A program made the position numbers and the translations under genes. From Roseateles noduli (GTDB taxonomy: Bacteria; Pseudomonadota; Gammaproteobacteria; Burkholderiales; Burkholderiaceae_C), in the NCBI GenBank assembly GCA_002205125.1, contig NIOE01000007.1, positions 1-64,000 of the forward strand: a DNA stretch of 64,000 nt, given 5' to 3'. A model generated the notes under the pieces. It was given only the letters and a program-made list of their open reading frames with translations. It was not told the DNA's origin and made no database searches. How positions within the stretch are numbered: position 1 is the first letter of the stretch; each line of letters starts with the position of its first letter. Below are positions 17,892-25,750 of this stretch, in pieces.

Positions 17892-18626
17892 ATGTCCCTC
17901 TTCAAGAACGCGGGCCTCCGTGACTGCCCAATCAGTGGCCTCGTGGCATGGCGCACATCATTCGTGGGCATCGTGTCCGCGCTGCTCTTGCTCGGCTGCG
18001 CAACGACTGTCCCGACGAGCACTCTGCGCCCGGCGACGGAGAAGCGCCCCATCACTTTCGCGCAGGACTTCGTCTACGACATCTCCAAGGACTCGGACCT
18101 GCCGCGTCCCGAGGCCGGAGCTGTCCGCGGGCTGTTGGCCGGAATCTACGTGCCGGAGTTCGAAGACGACCAAGGCACGTACTACCGAGGGCAGGGCACG
18201 TGCGTCATCGTGAACTCCAATCCGGTGTCGTCGAAGAAGCGATTCGTGCAGCAAGGCGGCGTCTGGATCGAGCGAGGCACGGCCTCGCCGAAATTCAAGC
18301 TCTATCGCGACCTCAACGCCACGGGGATGGTGCTCCAGCCCTTCGAAGGCGGAGGGTCAGACGTTGACCCCTGTCGCAATGGCGGTGCCTCGGCGACTTC
18401 CAATGCAGCAGCCGGCAAGAGCGATGTCGTTCAGCCCGCCGGGATCGTCACCCTGCCCGGCATCATCCCGGCCGGCGCGACGCCCGGTCAGGCGGGTGTC
18501 GGCGCCGGTATCGGCATGGCCGTCGTCGAGGCGATGATCGCCTCGGGCAAGGACAAGCTCCTGTTCCTGCCCGCACCCGGGCCGGCGATCCGCATCGACG
18601 GTCGCTTCACGCAGGCGGAGCGTTGA
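17892..18626 (+). CDS. Lipoprotein of unknown function (paralogue C)
   Basis: 244 residues from ATG 17892. An in-frame ATG at 17868 would overlap the upstream gene and lengthen the n-region, so it is less likely. Signal peptide with lipobox LLGC. Shares with paralogues A and B a tyrosine-rich centre (GTYYRGQGTC), a glycine-rich segment (GVGAGIGMAVVEAMI) and a terminal KLLFLPAPG block. Last gene of the plus-strand lipoprotein run; the next gene is on the other strand. Function unknown. Confidence 0.83.
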   Translation: MSLFKNAGLRDCPISGLVAWRTSFVGIVSALLLLGCATTVPTSTLRPATEKRPITFAQDFVYDISKDSDLPRPEAGAVRGLLAGIYVPEFEDDQGTYYRGQGTCVIVNSNPVSSKKRFVQQGGVWIERGTASPKFKLYRDLNATGMVLQPFEGGGSDVDPCRNGGASATSNAAAGKSDVVQPAGIVTLPGIIPAGATPGQAGVGAGIGMAVVEAMIASGKDKLLFLPAPGPAIRIDGRFTQAER

Positions 18627-18674
18627 TCGGCCGCACGACCGCTTTCCGAGGGCGAGGCGACGTCAAGCGCCCTC

Positions 18675-19271
18675 TCACCCGGCCGTCAAGGCCAGGAACT
18701 TGAACACCAGCACCCGGCGATCGCTCGGGCAGATCCGCGACACCGAGCGCCCCACGTGCATCGGGTCGCCGGCGATCTTCATCGCGCGGCCCGGCTTGGG
18801 TCGCACCGCGGCGATCACTTCCTGGTTCTCGTCGAACACCAGCGTCTCGCCCGCCCACGCGATGTCCCATTCCTTGTTGCAATAGACCAGCACCGTGTGA
18901 TGCCTCGGCCGCGCGTGCACATCCGGAATGTCGTGATGCAGCCCGCCTTCCGTGCCGAACGCGTTTGCGGTCAGCTGGCAGTCGTACAGCCGCACCGGGA
19001 ACGGATAGCTCGCCTTCACCAGCTCCCAGCAGCGCGCGATGCTCTGCAGGTTGTCCTCCAGCGCCATCAGCTGCGGCTCGACATCGCCCATCGCCCCCTC
19101 GTCCGAAAACGCGATCGGGTAGTACCAGTGCACGTCCAGGTCGTGCGACCCGTAACGCTCCTTGCGGTTCACGAAGTACAGCGGCATCCAGGTGATCGCC
19201 TCGATCAGCTCGGACTTCAACGGGTCGACGAGCAGGTCATCGAGGACTTGGACGGAGGTGCCGGTCAACAT
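18675..19271 (-). CDS. 2-oxoglutarate/Fe(II)-dependent oxygenase (candidate RiPP tailoring enzyme)
   Basis: 198 residues from an ATG preceded by AGGAAG. The double-stranded beta-helix ligands are visible: H112-x-D114 in the HHD segment, distal H172 in DPMHVGRS, and Arg 175/179 placed for 2-oxoglutarate binding. The length and C-terminal location of the motif fit prolyl-4-hydroxylase-like 2OG oxygenases. It is the last gene of the minus-strand ATP-grasp, SagB-YcaO, small-peptide run, so hydroxylation or a related oxidation of that peptide is the likely job. The substrate is inferred from context alone. Confidence 0.8.
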   Translation of the reverse strand: MLTGTSVQVLDDLLVDPLKSELIEAITWMPLYFVNRKERYGSHDLDVHWYYPIAFSDEGAMGDVEPQLMALEDNLQSIARCWELVKASYPFPVRLYDCQLTANAFGTEGGLHHDIPDVHARPRHHTVLVYCNKEWDIAWAGETLVFDENQEVIAAVRPKPGRAMKIAGDPMHVGRSVSRICPSDRRVLVFKFLALTAG

Positions 19272-19297
19272 GGAAACTTCCTGCGAAAAATGAATGC

Positions 19298-19330
19298 GGC
19301 CCGACCCGATGCGACGCATCGACCCGGGCC
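19298..19330 (-). terminator. Intercistronic hairpin between precursor peptide and oxygenase genes
   Basis: A 7-bp stem (CGATGCG/CGCATCG) with a 1-base loop is extended beyond a 3x3 internal loop by a further 6 bp (GGCCCG/CGGGCC). Reading on the minus strand it is followed within a few bases by ATTCATTTTT. Such a hairpin could attenuate transcription after the peptide gene, giving more precursor than enzyme. Function inferred from position. Confidence 0.45.
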
Positions 19331-19389
19331 GGCCAACGAACCGTCGCGGCGGACACGGAGCACAGCCCCGCGTGCGCCGCCACCGGCAG

Positions 19390-19590
19390 TCACTCGCGGT
19401 TGGGTTCGCGGCTGACGTCACCGCCGTCGTTGATGGCGTCGCTGCTGCCGCCGGAGCTCAGCGGCATGCCCGGACGATGCGGCAGGCGCACGCGCTTCAC
19501 CGCGGTCCAGCGGTTGCCCTGAGCCGTGTCGCCGTTGCCGGCTTGCAGAGGCTGGCCGAGGCCAGAGATGGAGACTTTCGAGGTCTTCAT
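19390..19590 (-). CDS. Candidate RiPP precursor peptide (66 aa)
   Basis: 66 residues, ATG at 19590 with AAGGTG at the right distance. It sits between a SagB-YcaO fusion gene and an oxygenase gene on the same strand, the usual place for a substrate peptide. The N-terminal half would be the leader. The C-terminal part (LSSGGSSDAINDGGDVS) is Ser/Gly/Asp-rich and would be the core. There is no cysteine anywhere, so cyclodehydration would have to act on Ser/Thr and yield oxazolines or oxazoles. No known precursor family recognised; identity rests on size, context and ribosome site. Confidence 0.6.
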   Translation of the reverse strand: MKTSKVSISGLGQPLQAGNGDTAQGNRWTAVKRVRLPHRPGMPLSSGGSSDAINDGGDVSREPNRE

Positions 19591-19663
19591 GGATCACCTT
19601 TCAGGTGGGTTGAGGAATCGGAAATTCAGAAATCGTTGGTCCGGTGATTCAGCCCGTCGGGCC

Positions 19664-21949
19664 TCACGGGAACGGATGCGGGAACCCCGCGTCCGGATGC
19701 ACCGCGTCGACCAGCCGCAAGGGCTCGCGCCCGTAGCCGAAGGACAGGGGCACCAGACCCGGCACCAGCACCCGCGCCACACGCAGCGGCGTGCGACCCT
19801 GGTCCAGGTGATGCTTGCGCGGCGTGATGTCGACCCCGTAGGCGCTCAGACCGCCGCGGGTCAGCCGACCCACCAGCTTCTCGAGCGTCTCGTTGGCCAG
19901 CTTGCGCGGCCAGGCCGCGGTCTGCGCCGCCGCTTCGGGGAACAGCACCCGGTCGGCCTTGCGGAAATGCTCCGCCATGCCGTACAGGCAGAAATGATCT
20001 TCCGGCGTCGCGGCCGCCTCGGGCGGCACGCCGTTGGGCGCCTGCCCGTGCAGCCAGGCGTAGACGCGCGACTCGGTCTCGTCCAGCGCGCTGCAGGCCC
20101 CCACCGCGAAGTCGGGATGCGCGCCGGCGCCCACCGTGGTGAAGTGCGCCTCCTCGTGCTGCACCGACACCATGGCCACCGGCAGCCAGGGGCTGTCCAG
20201 CCGTTGCAGCAGCACCTTGCAGCCCGCGGCTTCGAGATTGGCCATCCGCTCCCGGATCGCACGCGGCCATTGCGACGTCGGCACGACCTGACCCGGCCGT
20301 TGCGCCAGCCAGTGACGCATGAAGGCGTCGCGTTCGATCACCTCGCGCAGCGCACGCAGCGTCGCGTCTTCCAGATCCAGACCCGCCGCGCAGCCCGAGC
20401 TGGACTCCTGCGTGAAGGGACGCTCCACCGCGCCGCCGGCCTGACGCAGCGCGGAGCGCGCGAACACCAGATCCGCCAGCACATGCACCTTGCGGCCCGT
20501 GGCGAGCTCGCGCGCCGGCACCCACGCGTGCGGCTTGCCGGCGTCGAAGGGCGCGAAGGCGAAACCGGGGCTGTGGTACTGCCGGTCCGTGTAGAACGCA
20601 TGCGGCGCCGGGTCGATCGCGTGCTTCACCTGGTCCAGGCGTCCCATCACCAGGTCGCGCGGCTGGCAGTAGCCTTCGCGCTCGATGGCCTCGGCCATGG
20701 CCTTGCGCACCGCCAGCATCGGGTCCGTGTCGCGACCCCAGGTGAACTGGCGCTCGTCGTGGTCGTCGATGATCTTGGCGCGCGCCAGATGGAAACTCAT
20801 CTGGAAGTGCGGCGCCTGCGCGCCCACCCAGCCGAAGCCGAAGGTCGGCGAATCGTGCGCGCGGTCGAGCTGACGCTGCGTCGGCTTGACCCCGAACATC
20901 GACGTGCCCAGCAGGATCTCGCTCTCGGCCAGCCGGCAGAGCTCGGCGGCGGGGCGCTCGTAGTAGCCGCCCAGCGTCGCCTGCGCCAGGCCCAGCGCCG
21001 GTGCGGTCAGGGCCAGGTTGTGCAGCGCCGCGCCCGCTTCCATGAACAGGTACTGCGTCGAGCGGTTGCGATACCGCGCCGCGGCGATCGACGGATCCGC
21101 TGCGATGAAGATGACGCCCGTTGCCATGTCCAGCTGCCACGGCTTGGTGTGCGCCAGCGGCATCGTGGAGATGTCCTCATTCACGCAGGTCAGCGCGATC
21201 AGGCGTTCGCCCGGGTAGCTCACGCGATACACGCCCGGCGCGTAGCGGCCGACCGGGCGCCGCAGCGCCACGAAAACCTTCAGCAGGTGCATCCCGCCCG
21301 CCGAGGCCAGCGTCCGGTGCGCGATCACCGGGCCCGAGCGCGGATGCGTCGCATGGACCACGCCCGCCGCGGACCACAGCAGCTTGTGCAGCGCGGACTC
21401 GGACACCGGCTTGTCGTTGAAGGTGTAGAGGCTGGCGCGGTCCTCGAAGAAGCCGTCCAGCGGCGCGCTGGCCACTCGCACGGTGTTCTTGGGCAGCGCC
21501 TGGGGCACGTTGTCGCGGTTCCAGCGGAAGCGCGGGGCGATCAGGTCGCTCAGCGCCGGCGGCGCCGCCACGCCGACCTGCGACAGCTGGTGGCCGTAGC
21601 CGATCGCATGCGCGACAGCGAGGTTGCCGTCGATCAGCGCACCCTGCTCGAACAGGAAGCCCAGGAAGCTGCCGAACTCCTCGCGCTCCGCGGCGTCGTC
21701 GATGCGGGCGAGGACCTCGTCCACCGTCAGCGTACCGTCGCACAGCGTGAACACGCGGTCCAGCAGCGCGGCCGAGGCCGCCACTTCGACCTCGGTCTCC
21801 GGCGTGCGGACCACCAGGACGCCCTGGTCGCCGTCCTGGCGGATGCAGCTCGCGCCCGCCAGCATCGGCGTCACGCGCCCGGACGCGGACAGCGCCGCGA
21901 GCACCGCGCTCGGCACGGCTTCGTTCAGGATCTTGTTGGCGTTGGTCAT
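19664..21949 (-). CDS. RRE - SagB-type dehydrogenase - YcaO cyclodehydratase fusion
   Basis: 761 residues. Residues about 1-115 resemble a winged-helix RiPP recognition element (TLCDGTLTVDEVLARI then GFLFEQGALID). About 125-395 is a nitroreductase-like SagB/McbC flavin dehydrogenase. About 405-761 is YcaO, with EAIERE, the SSSGCAAG segment and EVIERDAF, and it ends exactly in PHPFP, the PxPxP terminus typical of azoline-forming YcaO enzymes. Expected reaction: ATP-driven cyclodehydration of Ser/Thr/Cys in a precursor, then FMN-dependent oxidation to azoles. The ATG overlaps the upstream stop as ATGA, so it is coupled to the ATP-grasp gene. Domain limits are by eye. Confidence 0.88.
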   Translation of the reverse strand: MTNANKILNEAVPSAVLAALSASGRVTPMLAGASCIRQDGDQGVLVVRTPETEVEVAASAALLDRVFTLCDGTLTVDEVLARIDDAAEREEFGSFLGFLFEQGALIDGNLAVAHAIGYGHQLSQVGVAAPPALSDLIAPRFRWNRDNVPQALPKNTVRVASAPLDGFFEDRASLYTFNDKPVSESALHKLLWSAAGVVHATHPRSGPVIAHRTLASAGGMHLLKVFVALRRPVGRYAPGVYRVSYPGERLIALTCVNEDISTMPLAHTKPWQLDMATGVIFIAADPSIAAARYRNRSTQYLFMEAGAALHNLALTAPALGLAQATLGGYYERPAAELCRLAESEILLGTSMFGVKPTQRQLDRAHDSPTFGFGWVGAQAPHFQMSFHLARAKIIDDHDERQFTWGRDTDPMLAVRKAMAEAIEREGYCQPRDLVMGRLDQVKHAIDPAPHAFYTDRQYHSPGFAFAPFDAGKPHAWVPARELATGRKVHVLADLVFARSALRQAGGAVERPFTQESSSGCAAGLDLEDATLRALREVIERDAFMRHWLAQRPGQVVPTSQWPRAIRERMANLEAAGCKVLLQRLDSPWLPVAMVSVQHEEAHFTTVGAGAHPDFAVGACSALDETESRVYAWLHGQAPNGVPPEAAATPEDHFCLYGMAEHFRKADRVLFPEAAAQTAAWPRKLANETLEKLVGRLTRGGLSAYGVDITPRKHHLDQGRTPLRVARVLVPGLVPLSFGYGREPLRLVDAVHPDAGFPHPFP

Positions 21950-23055
21950 GCCGCAGTCTCCGGCACGCGGGCCGCTTCGGCGCCCGGATTCGGCGCGGGC
22001 GTCTGGCCGGCCGTGGCGCTGTTGAACACGCGGCCGTTGCGCGCATACGCGGCGTCCGGCGCCTGCGGCGGCGTGCCGAACAGGGTGGCGAACATCTCGA
22101 AGTAGGCCGTCGGCGGGCACACCGGGTTGGAGTTCAGCTCCAGCCACCAGATCTTGCCCTGCGCATCGAGCACGCCGTCCAGCGCGACCAGCATCGGCAG
22201 GTTGATCTCGGACTGCAGCGCCTGCGCCAGCCAGACGCCCGCGCGCAGCAGCTGCTCGCGCTGGGCGTCGGGCATGGCGTGCCAGGCGTTGTCCAGCGCC
22301 TCGCTGTTGAACTGCGGCGCGAAGCGGCGGCCGTAGCGGTAGTCGAACCACACGGTGCGACCGTCGGCCAGCACCTCGTCCAGCGCCAGGCCCTGGTAGG
22401 CGAGGGCGCCCAGCACCTGCTCGCGTTCCCCGTAGGTCGCCCAGGTCTCGCCGAACTCGCCCAGCCGGGCGGCGACCAGCGCGTCCAGCGTGGAGACGCC
22501 GTCACCGCGCACCATCGGGTAGGACTGGTTGTGCACGTGCACGGGGCGGGCGCCCCAGAACCACACCTTCAGGATCTGCCCCGGAATGAAGGCCTCGGCG
22601 AACACGCGGCCGGCGGTGCGCGCGGTCAGCGCGGCGGGCAGCGCCGGATCCTCGCCGCGGTGGTACGGACCGGCGAGCTGGTAACCGAAGGAGCCGACCG
22701 AGCGCTTCAGGATGAAATCGGTCTGCGCGTCGCGGGCGCTGTCCCAATGGGCCGGCGTGGCCAGTCCGGCCGCCGCCGCCGCCCGCTTGAAGTCCAGCTT
22801 GTCGGTCGACAGCGCCAGGCGACGCGGCGCGTAAGGCCGCCAGCCGATGAAGGACGTGGCGTCCGGCATCAGCGATCCGACGTGCAGCAGCCGGCCGTTC
22901 TGGTCGTGGATGAACTGCGGCAGCAGCTTGTAGTAACGATGGCGCGCCTTGACCTCCAGCTCGAAGCTGGCGATGTCGAGGGTCGCTTCTCCGCCATGCG
23001 CATCCGCCCACGCCTTGATGGCGCGGAAGTGATTCATGGTGACGAGGGTGAACAT
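21946..23055 (-). CDS. ATP-grasp ligase-like protein of the RiPP operon
   Basis: 369 residues from ATG 23055; an in-frame ATG at 23037 is an alternative and neither has a strong ribosome site. ATP-grasp hallmarks: FILKRSVGSFGYQL (Lys and the glycine-rich loop), a VFAEAFIPG lid region, and WWLELNSNPV with the Glu/Asn Mg-binding pair near the C-terminus. ATP-grasp enzymes join carboxylates to amines, as in microviridin-type RiPPs or peptide aminoacylation. It is first in the operon and overlaps the YcaO fusion by 4 bases. A macrolactam/ester-forming or amino-acid-adding role is inferred. Confidence 0.78.
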   Translation of the reverse strand: MFTLVTMNHFRAIKAWADAHGGEATLDIASFELEVKARHRYYKLLPQFIHDQNGRLLHVGSLMPDATSFIGWRPYAPRRLALSTDKLDFKRAAAAAGLATPAHWDSARDAQTDFILKRSVGSFGYQLAGPYHRGEDPALPAALTARTAGRVFAEAFIPGQILKVWFWGARPVHVHNQSYPMVRGDGVSTLDALVAARLGEFGETWATYGEREQVLGALAYQGLALDEVLADGRTVWFDYRYGRRFAPQFNSEALDNAWHAMPDAQREQLLRAGVWLAQALQSEINLPMLVALDGVLDAQGKIWWLELNSNPVCPPTAYFEMFATLFGTPPQAPDAAYARNGRVFNSATAGQTPAPNPGAEAARVPETAA

Positions 23056-23297
23056 GGCGTGTCGGTTTTCGTTGGAGTGACAGGGCCCGGAGGGGCATCG
23101 CCGGCCTGGCGGGGCGGCCGCACAGCGCGATGCTCGCGCCAGGGGAGCGTCCGGACCCTGGCCTCTAGGAATACATCCGGGGATGGGCGGCGGCGTTGAG
23201 CAATCCCTACCGCCGCGAGAGGTCTTTGTCGCCGCGGCGCCGCGCCTGCGGTCGCCGACGCGCCGGCGGCTTGGTGGCGGGGACCCGGATCCGTACG

Positions 23298-24533
23298 ATG
23301 CGCGCCATGGCGAGATGGCTGGTGGCATGGGAAGCGGGCGGGTACCTCGGGCACGAGATGCTCGTGACCGCGGCGGCGTTGCAGTTGCGCGCGGCGGGGC
23401 ATGAGGTGCAGATCTGCGCCCCCCGGCGCGTGCCCCCGAACCGAGCCGCGCAGCAGGCCGGCGTGGGCTGGATCCCCATGCCGGACGAGCCGGCGCCGCC
23501 TGCGCCCGCCACCGGCGTCCGCTGGAAGTCCCGCGCCACCTCGCTGTGGGGATTCGGTTTCCATTCCGCCGACTGGGTGCGTGAGCGCGTGCATCACTGG
23601 TCCGGGGTGCTCGCCCGGGAAGCACCCGACGGCGTCGTCCTGCAGGCCGCGCCGTACGCCCAGCTCGCCGCGCGCGCAGCCGGCGTGCCGTCGCTGGAAT
23701 TCGGCATCGGATTCGACGTTCCGCCGCGTCTGACGCCCTTTCCGCCGATGCGGCAGGCCGAGGCGTTCACGCCCGAGGCCGGACACGCGTTCGAGCAGCG
23801 CCTGCTCGACGCGCTGCCGCTCGCCGGACCGCGCGAAGGAACAGCGCCCGAAGGAGCGACGCTGGCCGCGCGCGTGTCGGGCGACCGCCGGCTCATCGTG
23901 TCGCTGCCGGAACTGGATCACTACGCCGGCATCGCCGATCCGTCGCGCGTGTTCATCGGCCCATTGCCTCCGGTCGACCTCGGCGGAGAGACCGCCGTCT
24001 GGGCGCGGGAGGCGCACGATGCACCGCGGTTGCTGGCCTACGTCCGCGCCAGCGCGGTCGACGTTCCCGCGTTGCTGGCCGCCGTGGCCGAGGTCATCGG
24101 GAAAGACGGGGAAGCGATCGTCGTCTGCCCCGGCGCGAGCGACGATCACGCGGCCCTCGCCGGGCGCCTCGGCGTGCGCTTCCATCGATCGCCGGTGTCG
24201 CTGGCGGGCGTGCTGCCCGGTGCGGATCTCGTCGTCTGCCATGGCGGCGGCCTGATGGGCGAGGCGCTCGTTCAGGGGCGCCCCTGCGTCGCGATGCCGA
24301 TCCACCATGAACAACTCATGGCCTCGTCGGCCATGGTCCGGCATCGACTCGGCGTGATGCTCGATCCGAGGGCGTCGGCGCTGTTCGTGCCGGCGTGGCG
24401 CCACGTGCTGGGCGACGCCGTCCTGCGCGCGAACGCTGCGGCGCTGGCAGTGCGGCGCGCCGGACTCGCCGCGCAGTCGGGCGCGGCGTTCGTGGCAGCG
24501 GCGCAGGCCTTGCTTCATCTCGACGACGCCTGA
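23298..24533 (+). CDS. GT-B fold glycosyltransferase (GT1/MGT-like)
   Basis: 411 residues from ATG 23298 (ATG 23307 also possible). The N-terminal half has the GGYLGHEM loop and a beta strand followed by an ICAPRR turn. The C-terminal half has the nucleotide-sugar signature CHGGGLMGEAL followed by GRPCVAMPIHHEQ, as in GT1/MurG-like enzymes. Transcribed divergently from the RiPP operon across a 242-base gap and convergent with the GT4 gene, whose stop lies 15 bases away. Sugar donor and acceptor unknown; it could glycosylate the RiPP, a lipid or a surface component. Confidence 0.75.
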   Translation: MRAMARWLVAWEAGGYLGHEMLVTAAALQLRAAGHEVQICAPRRVPPNRAAQQAGVGWIPMPDEPAPPAPATGVRWKSRATSLWGFGFHSADWVRERVHHWSGVLAREAPDGVVLQAAPYAQLAARAAGVPSLEFGIGFDVPPRLTPFPPMRQAEAFTPEAGHAFEQRLLDALPLAGPREGTAPEGATLAARVSGDRRLIVSLPELDHYAGIADPSRVFIGPLPPVDLGGETAVWAREAHDAPRLLAYVRASAVDVPALLAAVAEVIGKDGEAIVVCPGASDDHAALAGRLGVRFHRSPVSLAGVLPGADLVVCHGGGLMGEALVQGRPCVAMPIHHEQLMASSAMVRHRLGVMLDPRASALFVPAWRHVLGDAVLRANAAALAVRRAGLAAQSGAAFVAAAQALLHLDDA

Positions 24534-24548
24534 TCGGCAACCGCGGGG

Positions 24549-25742
24549 TCAGGCCAGTGCGGGGGCGATTGCCGCGTCATACGCCGCCAGTCCCGCGGCA
24601 TGGCCGTAGGCGGCGAGGTCCCGCCCCCGGCGCGGACGTCCGGCCGCGTCGAGCAGCTCGCGCGTCGCTTCCGCGATCGCCTGCGGATCGAAGAAGTCCA
24701 CCAGCCGTGCATCGTCGGCGGGGCGGAGCACCTCGCGCACCGGCGCCGTGTCGGACGCGACCAGCGGCGTGCCGCAGGCCATCGCCTCCACCATGGACCA
24801 GCTCAGCACGAATGGATAGGTCAGGTACACGTGCGCCGCCGAGACCTGCAGCAGACGCCGGTAGGCGCCATGCGGGATGCGGCCGAGGAAGTGCGTGCGC
24901 GCCGGATCGATGTCGACCTGGCGCAGCATCGCCTCCCGCCAGTTGGGCGCGTTCTTCGGACGCGAGCCGTAGCTGACGCCGTCGCCGCCGACGATCACCG
25001 CCTGGCAGCCCGGATGCCACTGCTGCAGCCGCGCCAGCGCGCGCATGAAGACGTGGAAGCCGCGGTACGGCTCCAGGTTGCGGGCGACGTAGGTCACCAC
25101 CGGATCGCCGACCTTCAGCACCGCCCCGCCGGGCAGCGGGAAGGTGGCCGACGGGTCCGGCACCATGCGGTCGAGGTCGATGCCCTCGTGCTGCACGACG
25201 ATCTTCGGACGGAAGATCTCCGGATGCTGGTCGCGTTGCCAGGCCGTGGGGCTGATCGCCACGTCGCAGTGGGTGAGGTTCAGCGTGTGCAGCGCGTTCC
25301 AGGTGCGCAGCCGCGCGCGGTCGTCCATCGACAGCGGGAACTCCGGATCGAAGCCCAGGTCCGCGCCCTCCGCGTTGTAGAACCATTCGGACAGGTGGAC
25401 GAGCCGGGCCTGCGGGAACACGTCCTTCGCGAACATCGTCTCCCCCCAGCCGGGGTGCGCGACGATGGCGTCGGGCACGAAGCCGCCGCGACGCAGGCGC
25501 ATCATCACGCGCGCCACTGCCTGTCCGTGCAGCGTGGCCGTCTCCATCTGCCGCAGGTAGGGATGCTGGGCCGACTGCGCGCCGCGCGTGGGGCGATAGC
25601 GGATCAGCCGCTGGAAACCCGGCATGCCGGGGGCCGTGTCGCGGCCGATGCCGCGCACGTCCCAGCCCGGCCGCTTCGACCATTCGTGCACCAGCCGGCC
25701 GAACTGCCCGGGGAAGTTCTGGTGGATGACCAGGACCTTCAT
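24549..25742 (-). CDS. Glycosyltransferase family 4 (group 1)
   Basis: 397 residues from the ATG at 25742. The N-terminal motif MKVLVIHQNFPGQF is typical of a group-1 transferase subgroup. The Rossmann C-domain carries YVARNLEPYRGFHVF and the GT4 nucleotide-sugar region PFVLSWSMVEAMACGTPLV with its Glu. It follows the TPR gene by 8 bases and is last in the minus-strand run that includes the flagellar genes, so it may modify a flagellar or surface protein. Acceptor unknown. Confidence 0.82.
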   Translation of the reverse strand: MKVLVIHQNFPGQFGRLVHEWSKRPGWDVRGIGRDTAPGMPGFQRLIRYRPTRGAQSAQHPYLRQMETATLHGQAVARVMMRLRRGGFVPDAIVAHPGWGETMFAKDVFPQARLVHLSEWFYNAEGADLGFDPEFPLSMDDRARLRTWNALHTLNLTHCDVAISPTAWQRDQHPEIFRPKIVVQHEGIDLDRMVPDPSATFPLPGGAVLKVGDPVVTYVARNLEPYRGFHVFMRALARLQQWHPGCQAVIVGGDGVSYGSRPKNAPNWREAMLRQVDIDPARTHFLGRIPHGAYRRLLQVSAAHVYLTYPFVLSWSMVEAMACGTPLVASDTAPVREVLRPADDARLVDFFDPQAIAEATRELLDAAGRPRRGRDLAAYGHAAGLAAYDAAIAPALA

Positions 25743-25750
25743 GGGCGCGC

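Noticed and set aside
19526-22105. Long plus-strand open frame opposite the YcaO fusion gene
   Set aside because: Composition-driven shadow rich in Arg/Gln/His. The minus strand carries clear SagB and YcaO motifs in the same interval.
23056-23297. Promoter pair in the gap between the RiPP operon and the GT1 gene
   Set aside because: TTGCTC and TATT-like elements are visible on the minus strand but spacing is wrong; not reported as a feature.
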